Notes under the pieces: generated by a model
What the model was told of the DNA's origin: nothing
Seen by the model: the letters and a program-made list of their open reading frames with translations, nothing else
The model's database searches: none
Shown here: positions 49,901 through 61,200 of the stretch, one piece after another
Numbering within the stretch: position 1 is the stretch's first letter
Layout: every line of letters begins with the position of its first letter
Source of the DNA: Acanthornis magna
Lineage: Eukaryota > Chordata > Aves > Passeriformes > Acanthizidae
Direction: 5' to 3'
DNA length: 64,000 nt
Assembly (NCBI GenBank): GCA_036785705.1
Contig: JAWUZG010000018.1
Coordinates: 7,537,501-7,601,500, forward strand
Program-made: the position numbers and the translations under genes

Positions 49901-52900
49901 AAATACAATTCACTGCACTATACAGGATATATCTAATTTTGACAGAAGTATTTTACAAACAATTGCATCATATGAAGAACAATGACTATATGAGTAACAA
50001 TTTGCTCTGCTCAAGCCCCTCATTTTCTGTTACCTTCAGCACTTTGTGAATTAACTAAAAAATATTTGAAACCCTTCTTTTTGATTATGTAAAACCAACA
50101 TAGTATGCGCTAAGCTGGGATATGATCTACACTTAGACTAAATTTTCTGTGAGAGTCTTCCATTATGTGTTTATTGCTTCCTCGGACGGGACCATCAATT
50201 TTTTGGGATATTTTGTATTGGATGCTCACAGAGGCACACAGTATGGTTGAACAAGTGATTGTCCCCAAAATCTGAGCCTGTTCAATACTCCGTGCTGCAG
50301 CAAAGCCCTGTCTGAGACCAAGATTGCCCTTGCCTTCCAGTGGCTTCTAGTCCATTCAGGCCAATTATTCAGGCATTCAAAAACTAGTATTAAATTTAAT
50401 ACTTTGTTTATAAATACATGTTTTCTATTAAGCTCACAATTATTTCTAGTCACTGGGAATGCTCTCAGGGTGAGAGTAAAGCTTAGAATATATGCCTAGA
50501 AGGCAAGAATAAGAATATTAAAATTAACCCAAGAAGCAGACAGTAGTATAATAATTTTTCTGAAGTGGTAGCCGAGCTTGTTTTACTTACTAGTTACATA
50601 GTTATTAACTATTTTACACATACAGCTATCATTTAGTTACTATGCACTAAAGACTGGAGTAGTTATTGAATAATTGTGTTTGTTTTATTTAGTTGAAGCT
50701 CATGTATTCAGAAGCTTTTCTTCTCACTTCAAAAGGGCTGTGAGTTTACTCCCAGCTTAGCAACCTCACTCAGCTCCCTGGAGAAATTAAGAAACTGCAG
50801 ATGGGATTTATGTTACCTAAATATAGCAGCCTTAAGGTTAGGAGTCTAGTCTGCGCCACTAACCCACACTTCCTGTATGGCCAGTGAAAAACTATGGCCA
50901 TTTTATGCAATAAATTCCATCTACCTTGGATGCTTTATCAGAGTTACAGCTACACAGATAGGAATCCATAGCTGTACTCTCCTAAAACACCACAGAGTGT
51001 GTATTGCTGTTTCTTCCAGCTTCTCTCAGCCTGCAGAACACTTCACTCTGGGATGCTCCTACACCGCTGTGTCTGCGAGGTTAGCTCTCTATGGCCTTTC
51101 CCACCTTGTTTTTATTTTCAACAAATGCTCTGACTTCAAAGAAACCCTATTGATGTTCTTTGTTAACAGATACAGTCTGTGGGATGATTAAGCTAGAGAC
51201 ACACAAAAATTGCTGAGGGGGGCAAGGAAGGGCTGCAGCCAGAGTTCTGATCTCTCAGGACATAAGACCTAACTCTGACAGACCATGAACAAGAGCTTCC
51301 TAGCCCATCTTTCTGTGGTAGCTATGACTGTATGAATAACTCTCTTCTATTTCAAGCAACAGACAAATGGATAAGTTTAAATCTTCCTCCTTATAGATTT
51401 CAAGTGGCCTCTTGGTTTGATTTTGCCTTAAACAGCCTTGTAGACACTACAGAGCATGCTTAATATTTGATGAGCAGATACTCTAAAAATCAGCATCTCT
51501 TCAGCCATTTCTCGTACAAAGCTTGCGTTTTCAAGGCCAAGTCAAACCTGACAGATTGAATTATTATTAGAACTTCAGCTAACATCAGGTTAAGCAAGTA
51601 CTTTAAGAAGCTGTTACTTTCTGCTTTCAGTAGTGAATTGCCACTTCTCAGCTCAAACTGGACAACCCACACATATGTATATGAGGATTTATTTGGTGAA
51701 CACTAAATGGGAAAAACAATGTGACATGTTAGCACAATCCAGTTTGGGGATTAGAATATAGCTGATTTTTTACACTAGTTAAAATCTTTCTCTTTAAAGA
51801 CATTCTCCCTGACAAACTGAAGTTCTTCTGCACAAGATTTCTTCCACAGAAAACTTTTCATCGCCAAAGCATGCTATTTTCATCTACTGTTCCTAATTGA
51901 TCAGTAAACGGTTTTGTTGTCTCCATACCTTCTGTGATGAAGATTCACGGCTTTTGCAAACATGTTTTGAGAAGAAAAGACTTGAAAGACTGTAGCCTTA
52001 AGAGACCATACGATTTGCTATCTTGTTCAATCTCATCTTCATTGTAAACTCCATAAATTGCCTACTCCTGCAGCATCTAGCTGTTTCCTTGATTGGAGTT
52101 TCCAGTTGCTGCTGTAAAGAAAAAAGTAAGGATTTCTCAGTGTTAACAGCTCTCATATTTAAGAGCAATTACTGCAATATAAACCTAAGGATGCATGGTA
52201 GAATTGTCAGGGACTTATTTGAATATGTTCTACTATTTTGAAGTTACCTAGAAGATATAATTTAAGTGAGATGTTTGTTGAAATACACGGGAAGCGACTA
52301 CACAAGGCTGAGATTAAATGGCATGTATTTATTCACTGTGAGTTGAAAGAGAGTCTGATTACCCTAATGGAGTTTGAAGTTACATCTGATTTCACTTGCA
52401 ACCCTCAAATGGGGTTGTTCTACTCTTGCAGTGGTTCTTTCTTTGCTCCCTGCCATGTCACTTACTTGGACTTAACAACCAAGTGACCTAAGTGTGAGTT
52501 AGTACAGTATTAGTTAATTTGCTGTTCCACTGGAAAAGTAATCCCCCAAAAGGAAAAAAAATAATTTCCGCTTGTGTCAGTTCACTGAACCATCTCATAC
52601 TCTGCTAGAGCTGTCACAAAGAAGGGGAGAAAAGCAAATGTTCAGGGAAGGAAATGTGACCAGTCTTTCTGGAGGAAGTCTGCAGAGTTTTGAGTGCAAC
52701 AAACCTCAGAGCCTTGTCTTACAAATGCTTTAATTTCATCTGAAAGGAGATGCTGCCAAAAGCCCTATAACAATCTCTGTGCTGCTATCAATTGCTAACA
52801 ATCCCTTATGCTGACACTGCATCTAAGTGTAGCTGGGCCAGGCACCTCATGTACAACAAAAGTGCTTTGCAGCATCAGCAAATACAACCACTGAATTTAA

Positions 52901-53256
52901 AACAAAAAAAGCTGCATTTTTTTAATTCTTATTGGTAAATTGAAATTCAGGTATGTCAGTTCCCTGGTCTAGACCATTAAATAGTTATTGCTAGAGCTGG
53001 CAAAGGAGAAAATGTCAAGTTAAAGCAGAAAAATGTCCCTTCGGTAGTTCATTCCTAAATTGTCTCAAAGACAACACGACTCATGAGACTACACCCAGGC
53101 CACAATGGATATCAGGTGTAGATCTAAAACACAAAGAAGGATGAAATACCATCTGTATATGAGATACCATCTGTTGTAATTTTGTTACATCTTTGTGTGT
53201 ATGTTACATTTTGTGCTTTTAAGGTTCATGTTCTCTGCAGAAATAACTTCAACAGC
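46911..53256. other. Non-coding unique sequence
   Basis: A G+C-richer patch at 47,440-47,960 gives overlapping frames in both directions (longest 47,458-47,826, 122 codons) with no recognised domain. A leader-like frame on the minus strand at 49,441-49,549 ends at a GTGAGT donor-like site. A perfect 12-base palindrome, TGGTCTAGACCA, lies at 52,965-52,976. No gene is supported. Confidence 0.52.
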
Positions 53257-53416
53257 TGGTGTGGTTGTCCCATCCTGGGAAGTGCTCAAGACCAGGCTGG
53301 ATGGGGCTCTGAGCAACCTGGTGGAGGGGAAGGTCTCCCTACCCATGGCAGGGGGTTGGAACTATTTGATCTTACAGTCTCTTCCAACCCAAACTATTTT
53401 ATGATTCTAGGATTCT
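53257..53416 (+). mobile_element. CR1 LINE, truncated 3' end
   Basis: Well-preserved end of an avian CR1 element. In order it carries CATCCTGGGAAGTGCTCAAG, then CAGGCTGGATGGGGCTCTGA, then GCAACCTGGTGGAGGGGAAG, then CCCATGGCAGGGGGTTGGAA, and finally TCTTCCAACCC leading into ATGATTCTAGGATTCT at the 3' terminus. All these words are landmarks of the bird CR1 3' end. The copy is 5'-truncated and has no open frame of its own. It is less diverged than the copy at 17.9 kb, so probably a younger insertion. Two chance open frames (53,182-53,508 and 53,195-53,404) run through it. Confidence 0.95.
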
Positions 53417-56400
53417 GTTCTGCTAAGATCTTTTTCAGCCAGTGTTTTCCTTTCTATACTGTTATAGTTATTATTCTGAATATCTATAAATGTTGCGCAC
53501 CATTCTGAATATGATTTCTGGTTTTGGTCTCTTGATTCAAATAAAATGTGTCTTTAATTAACATCTGAACAGAAATACTATATGAGTTGGGTAAAAAAAA
53601 ATGCCATATTTTACCAGCCTAGACAGAGTCTGCCCTGCTAAAAGAAAATGCTCTGCATAAATCCACAGTATAACATAAATACTCAAGAGACTCAGCTGTA
53701 CACAAAATGTGGATTAGAGACCAACAACTCCATGACATATTTCTGTGTATCTTTTGATAATCGATTTTTACACCATGTATTTCTTCCTTCTTTCCGTTAA
53801 ACATGATGCATAGGTATGGAAGCCCCTTAGTGTAAAAGTTTTCTCTTATTTTGCACCTTCTCATGACCTTCCTGCTAGTCATTTATGGCATATCTTGCAT
53901 CTTCAACCTCTTCAGGGGCAGAGACTTCACCCTCCACTGCTGCACCTTCTTCACTTCTGGTTGTTGCTGGCAGATAACAGGTCTCTAATTTTCAGCCAAA
54001 TGTCTGCCTTTAAAACCTGAAAATTAAGTCCATCTAGTAAATATAATGATCATCCTCAGGCATTTTAAAGGGTGATCCTTGCATACAGTTCTCTTAATAC
54101 TTCTTACCTCTTGCTTCCCGTGACAACGTTGTGAAAAATAGTCATATGCCAGTACTGAAAAAACCCTGCATTCTTAAAAAATACAAAAACGTTTTCCAAT
54201 GGTGGAGATAATAAGTATAGTTGTTATCTCATTATATAACTTTCAGAAAACAGAGTAGGAAATCAGTAGCTGTTGTGATTCAAAAAATAAGACAAAGAAA
54301 TGTCTTAGTGGAAAAAAATGTCAAAGATTAAATCCTGGCTCTTAAAGTGTCCATTTCCCATGAATTCCTACAAGGCATGGATTTTATCACTAGCATTTGT
54401 ACTAATTATGCTTACCACTAACTCCTTCACCGTCACCATAAGACAGTAAACTCTGATTTTCTATTTTTGTCTTACAGAAATCTGGGGATGTGCAGTGTTC
54501 ACTCACAGATTTCAGCAGACTCTAAGCCAGGGGTCAGTATCACGTGAGTGATGTGGCCACATTTTAAAAAATCCTTGATCCCAAGTTATTCTGTCTGTTT
54601 TCTACAGCAGCTGGAGAGAGGGCAAAATATGACACCTGCAGATTCTCTGCTGCACAAGCCACAGAAAGGTACTTGATGCAATGAGCTAATCTGTCTCAAA
54701 GTATCTGAGCTTCTTCTCATTTTTTACACATGAGACAATAATGTTGTGGGGCCTTCCATCTTCATGAGCTTTCATGGTTTTCATTGTGAAACAGCTCTTG
54801 GGAAAACATGGAGCTTGAAAGTGGTTAATGAGGTTGCCCCACTGCCGTTAATTTAACAGAGAAGAACAGAAGATGACTGTCCATAGTAACCACAGGAAAG
54901 ATGCAAGGCACTACACAGCCTCTTTCATCTTCTGAGAACACACCCTAAAATAGCTCTAAAATATGAAAAGTGGAGAAAAATTAGGAGCAACTTGGGTATT
55001 CCTATCTCTTCATCTGCAGTGCAATGTAATACCCAGAGGCTTAACATTATGTTTCTTAATTTTTAAATAGTTAAATTACTATTCTCAGTTGACTCTACTG
55101 AATCCTCAGAGTACAGAGGATTGACAAATATTTGAGTATCCATTCTTTTCACAATGAAAACTACAGAATTGTATCTGTGCTTGTGAACCAAGCACAAGCC
55201 CAGGTTGCAGATATATGGGATCAGCCACGATGTTAAATTATTAGTGTAATCCCCAGGACAATTTTAGTCTGTGCCTAAAAAACCCCATAATCTCCCAAAC
55301 TGCATCTGGGGCAATGACCATTACCAACACAGAGCCTGGATCTAGCCTCCTGATACCAGGAGAATTCAACCATAAAGATGTGATCTGTGTCACAGCACTT
55401 AACCATGGGGCCTGTTTTATTTATTGCTATAGATAGCGTATCTAAGTGTGTCAGAGAAGAGGAACTATATTTTCAGATGCAGCTTAAGAAACCAAGAAGA
55501 CTGATACTACCACCTTCTTACACATGGCAGCTACAATTACACACAAGTCCATAAAAATTAAGTTGTATAAAAATGCACTTTAAAGTATCTTAATGTCATG
55601 TTTACATTTTTTATTATTTTCATTGTTAAAATCTTATCAAAACATCGATTTTTTTAATGAAAATATATGCTGCATGTTGCTTTAAGACCTAAACAATCTA
55701 TCTTCTGACTTTCATCATAAATAGAATCCTGTCTAGTTTGTTCATCACACTCATTAAAAATTGAAATGTGGCATTTTTAAAAATGTTTGTGATCAGAAAA
55801 GGTGAACTTTAAAAGAGGTTCTTTATTTATGTCCACATGTTCCTAACTGCATTTAATTCCAGATTAAAAAGAAAACACAACAGAACTGAGTCAAAGGAAG
55901 CAAATTCTTGCTCATGAGCATTAGCAGTGTCCTACCTCAATGGAAAAAAGAGGTCTGTAGAGGTTCAGAATGAGAACAAGCCAGAAGATTCTGGCAGTCA
56001 CATCATTTGTCATTTGGTATGATGTAAAAGTTGTAGGTTATTCCAATATCAAAGTGGAGAGAAAACAAATCAAAAGTTATATATAAACCAAGATTTAACA
56101 GCACTACAGAGAAATCAAAGCAATTACCAGACATCACGAGTTTTACATGAATTCAAGCATGTTAAAACTAATGCAATTTGCTTTTGTAAATAAAGAATAA
56201 CATCCAAGTATGCATATTTATCTCTTTTGAAAAGGTAAGTGTTTCTTCTGCCAGTAGTCTCTGCCTACAAGGTTGGGGTTTGTCTTATTCTATGTTTTCC
56301 ATATCCAATGATCAGCAATGATCTTTCCCACATGGAACCACTTTGGCATTCTAATAATTTTAATCTTATTTTCATTTAGCACTCTATGATTCATAAAAAG

Positions 56401-58059
56401 CAAAATTAGGTTTCCATTGTCTGGGTCTTAACCATCATTTTTGTTATGTCTACTTTCCTGTTCTAATGGTTCATATAAATCACTGGAATTTAATACCGGC
56501 AATTGCCTGAGCATTTCCCTCTTCTTACCCTTCAACCCTTGTGATGGCAAGAATTATGCTGAATTCTTCATTGTAAAAGGTGAGAGAAATCTGGCAGTAA
56601 GTTTATGCACCTACAATGCTGCCCAAGATGGAAGCATCAATGCATGATATGCATATGTAATAACTTTTCTGAGAAGAAATATGATCAGACAAATCATTAT
56701 GCAAGTTGTGGTTTCATTTAACCTTTTTAGTCCATGAACATATTTGATGTTTTCTTAGAGCAAATTTAATAAATTCAAACATCCCTAGACTTCCTGGCCA
56801 CCACTGTCCCTTGGTGGCATGCAGATCTCTGGAACTTGAATAGCTGGAGGTAACTTACACAGTCTGTTCATGCTACCTTTGCTACTTACACTTTAATCCA
56901 GTATAAAGCAAATAAACTTTCATCTTCTAAGCGCTTAAGCTAATTACATTTAGCCAGAATCTCAAGTACTGGAATCAGTTCTATATACAGCCATTACAAA
57001 GACAAACATCATAAAATCCAGATGCAGAAAACATGACAACTTAGTCTAACAAATTTTCTTTGGCGTGAAATATAAACAAAACCATATCGACCACTGTGGC
57101 ACTTCAGATGTCAAACTGTTAATCAGTGTTTTCAAATAAAAACTTCTTCTGCTATGATGGTTATACACATGTGCATTATTACTAAAATGTATTTTAATTC
57201 AAATACAAGTGGATGTTAGTCTAACCAGCAGAATGTCTGAAAGTATTTTTCCAGAATAATAATCGTAAGTTTCATTTTAATTTGATACTGTCTATTATTT
57301 TTTCCATTTAAGGATTTTCTGTATTTTCATTTCTGTGCCACAAGTATTGGGGAATTACTGGTTTTTCAAAAGCTGTTACTAGAGATCATACTTTATAGTC
57401 CTTTTCAAATCTAAGTTTCAACACAAGTCAACCCTCCAAGCTTTGCCGTGCTTGATTGCTCTCTTACATTGCTAGTATAAAACTGTTCCATCTTCAGTGT
57501 TCTGATTCCCAAACTCACACCCTAGCTCATATTGTTGTTCATCATCACCTTAGGTTCATAAGGCTGTTTATATAAAAGTAAGCCCTAATTATTCTATGGA
57601 ATTTATATGGTCCATAGTGCACCATTTGGGATAGCTAGAGAGTTTTATATCTTATTAATTCATAGAAACTTGTTTACCATTGGGTTCATTTAGTAGAAGC
57701 TGCACTGAGAATGAGTGTGAAGTCCAGTTCCTTTTTTGTTAGAAAAGTAATTTGAAAAATGATCATCTGGCAACATCCTGAAGGCAGCCTATGAGCTAGT
57801 CTGCTTTGAGTCACTATGAATCCTCAGTGCCTGTGAAGTAAATGTGACAACTAGAGCTCATCAGGGATTTCCTGTCATGTCATTTTCAATCAATGTCAAT
57901 CAAAATCAAAACTTCTCAGTGGGATATTTGCACCAGTTCTAATGAAGGTGCAATTCTTGTCCACAATAAGGAGGAGAGTAACTTGCATTAGATTAGTCAG
58001 TATCAGGGATACGAGAGAAAAAATTTCAGGATTTATATCTAGTACTTATTTTTTTACAG
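53417..58059. other. Non-coding unique sequence
   Basis: A+T-rich, with few open frames (87 codons minus at 53,619-53,882; 68 codons at 56,441-56,647), none recognised. I see no repeat or RNA gene. Confidence 0.6.
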
Positions 58060-58259
58060 CTCCTATAAAAAGACTGGGAAGACCCACCTCAAAAGAAGCA
58101 GATGGAGCCGTTCATGGGGGATTCAGAAGCCTGAGGCAGGCACAGTTACAGTAGGACTGAAAATGCTACTACTCTTTTTTAGCTGCAGACTACTGCCCCA
58201 GAGTTCCGCTGGAGGACAGAATCATGTTCATGCTGCCTCAGAAAGAGTTCAATTAAACT
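58060..58259 (+). other. Possible exon with a signal-peptide-like start
   Basis: A 200-base segment preceded by a good acceptor (T-rich tract ending TTTTTACAG at 58,059) and followed by a consensus donor GTGAGT (58,260-58,265). Inside it, an ATG at 58,163 in acceptable context (GAAAATG) opens a frame of 32 codons plus one base to the donor. The translation begins MLLLFFSCRLLPQSSAGG, hydrophobic then small residues, like a secretory signal peptide. The exon end is phase 1, as is common after signal-peptide exons. Read through, the frame stops soon after. I do not recognise the peptide and found no next exon. It may be an internal start exon of a gene extending beyond the window, or chance. Confidence 0.2.
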
Positions 58260-61200
58260 GTGAGTGTAGGTGTTTTGATATTGCTTGATAGGGGTTACAG
58301 AGTGCTTTTGTTATTCTTCCTCCTCCTTGCTGCTGGCAAACAGAGACAAGATAATGCACAGTAGGTGTTGCTTGAGCTGGAGGACGCTGTCTCCACTGCT
58401 TTAGGTTCCAGTCCTTTGCCTCTCAAGCCGTGCATGATGATGTAGGTTTCCTCATAACACAAGTTTAGATCCTAGCTACTGGTTGTCTCATTTTTTTCTG
58501 CTGTGAGATAGGAAATGTCTTTCCTTATCACTCTTATTGGGAACCATTACATCCCAGAAAGTGACAGTGAAAGCCTTGATGAGCAGAAAGGTGAGATATT
58601 CCAGGATTCAATGCTCACCATGGCTGCTGCATTGCAAAATGTTTGTTAAAATTTGACCAAAAGCTGTCCAAGTAAAACTTTTAAGCAGATTTCATTATTT
58701 CAGCACCAAACACCAAACTAAATGGTAAGCCTAACTTGTCATTGATCAGTCCTCTAAGCTCGATAAATTTCTGAAGCTCACGAAACTAACTTTCACAGTA
58801 ACACATTTATTTACACCTTTGAAAAAGGACTGACCAGGATGTATCATTGTTGCCATTGTTATATTACTGCTGCCATTCCCTGAGACACGATTATTTCAAG
58901 GACAAAATAAAGCCTAACCATTTAAAAAGAGAGCAGTAATACTTGCATTTTGAAAGGAACCAATGCTATACATGTTACACTCCAACTTCTTCACAAGGGA
59001 TCGCCAGATCTTTTTAGTGCCTAGGGACCCTCCTTCCTTCACCTAAAGAAGCAATAAACCAGCAATACAACCTTTATAATACAGCTTTAACAACTTGTGT
59101 TGTTCCTTTTCACTGAGCCCTGAGCTTCCTCACAACCTTCCTGTGAGCTTAAGTTCAGATATTTTGCATAGGGAAAAGCTAAATATGCTTTATTTGCACT
59201 CTAACTTGTTAGCACATCTCAAATATTAGTACACATTAAATCTAAATATTCTAAGTGTTGACTCTCCTCATGCTCTAATTCATACACTGTGCCTCCACAG
59301 TGTATGTGTACTTACAGGAAAGTTGTCCATATTATCCACATCAGAATAAGCATCATTTATAAGCTTCTTCAGATATACTGCCTATATATTGAGAAAATCT
59401 CAATTTAAGTGGATTTGAGTAAGGATAACACCTTACCTATATCAGAAATCTACTAAATGTATTTAAATTAATTACAATGTTTACAAATTTATGTAGTTGC
59501 ATTGGTGAAAACCTTTACTAAACCAAGCTTATTTATCACAAATAATTTAGGAGAGCAGGTCTGATACTTCTCAGGTCAATACAGACTTTTGCACAGTGAG
59601 GTTCCTAATTAAATGAAGTATATAGACCAGTCTCAGAGCAAACCTTTAATAACTGATGACAGCATAGAAACACAAATGCATGGGTAGCTCTGGATTGCTT
59701 GCTTTCCACCAAAAGCCACCAGCAGCTGGATGACTAGCTTCCATGGTGTTCCCTTCCCATGCAATTTATTTCTCATAGCCATTGAATTTCTCATTTACAA
59801 ATACATTTTTAAAGCAAAATAAAAGTCATTCTTCTTTCACACACTGTTCATAAAGTTACAACTTGATTTCCCTCATGGAGAAAGGTGATCTACAGGGAAA
59901 GATAAGGCCTGTGACCAGTATGCAATCACAGTAGAATTAAGAGTCTGTTTTAATCTGTTTGATCAGATCTGAAGCATGATAAGCTTTTATATAAAATGCT
60001 GTTGGAGCAGTGTACAGACACCTAAGAGGTCTCTTCTAGCCATGCATTTTATTTTGGGATCAATTTGATGTTAGCATACATTTGCCATAATGCTTCAGTA
60101 GTGTTAAAACGCAGAGGTCTTTTTCTTCTCTGAAGTCAGGGGTTCCTGATGCAGCAAGGTCACATCTCCTTTCTGCTCACTGTGCCAGAGGGACTGTCTG
60201 ACCCAGGGCATTCAAGGACATTTACAATGGATGTTCAGCCAGTGAAGGAGTACCAGGTTTGAGTCACTCAAGCTACAATTCCCATGAGGCAGCTGAAGGA
60301 TACCTAGGGCAGCAAGCCAAGGCAGGGCATTTAGGCTTGTATCTGTAAAAATGCCTGTGCTTTAATTCTCTTGGCATGAGTGACATTGCAATCCAAAGGA
60401 AGACCTATTTCTTCAGATGTCTGCCCTAATAAATGAGTTACTTGAAAATACGTTTTCCAATACAAGGCTAAAGAGCAAAATCCTTAAGGTACTATTGAGC
60501 CAGCCATGTGCTTTGCTTCTTTAACAAGAAGGACAGGAAAAGTAACTGTCAGCATTTTCTTAGACACTCACACATTCAGCTTTTCCAAATGACATGGATA
60601 TCTCATTGCAATATTTGAACTCAGTTAAGAACAGCAGTTTCTTCTAAGGATGAGGGTGAACTTTCCTAACTACTTTTCCTTTTCTTTGTTTTTCCCCCAA
60701 AATACATAGTTTTAGTGAGGGTCCAGTGGGCCGTTAAGGACTGTCTTTATTTTGGCTTTCCTTTTGACTGAGCCCTTTATAAGAGATGTTGTGTGGTTTC
60801 CCTTTAGAAGAAGAGGAGTTTTGTGAGTAGTTAAGGGCAAAAAATTGAATTTGTTAGCGGTGCATTCCACACTTTTATGACTAAGCCCATAGCACATGTC
60901 TATGTAACTGGTACATAACATGATACTAAATCAGCCCGCATAACTAAATTGCAACATACCATTTATTTTAGTCACTAATAAAACACATGCATGTGTTTCA
61001 AGTGGTTTTGATTATCTGTTTATTATTAAAGCATGTTTTCTTTGCTGTGTTTCTATAAAGTTTTGATGTAAGAAAGAATTTTTCTTCCAATTTTAAGCTC
61101 AACTGTATTACTTGATACATTTTTGGACCAGGCAAACGGTGTCAAATGGCCATTTACCAAACTATTGTTCTTTAACTTTGACCTCCTAAAGGTGGCACAG

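Noticed and set aside
53182..53508. 108-codon frame as a gene
   Set aside because: It is a translation of the CR1 3' untranslated end and its flank.
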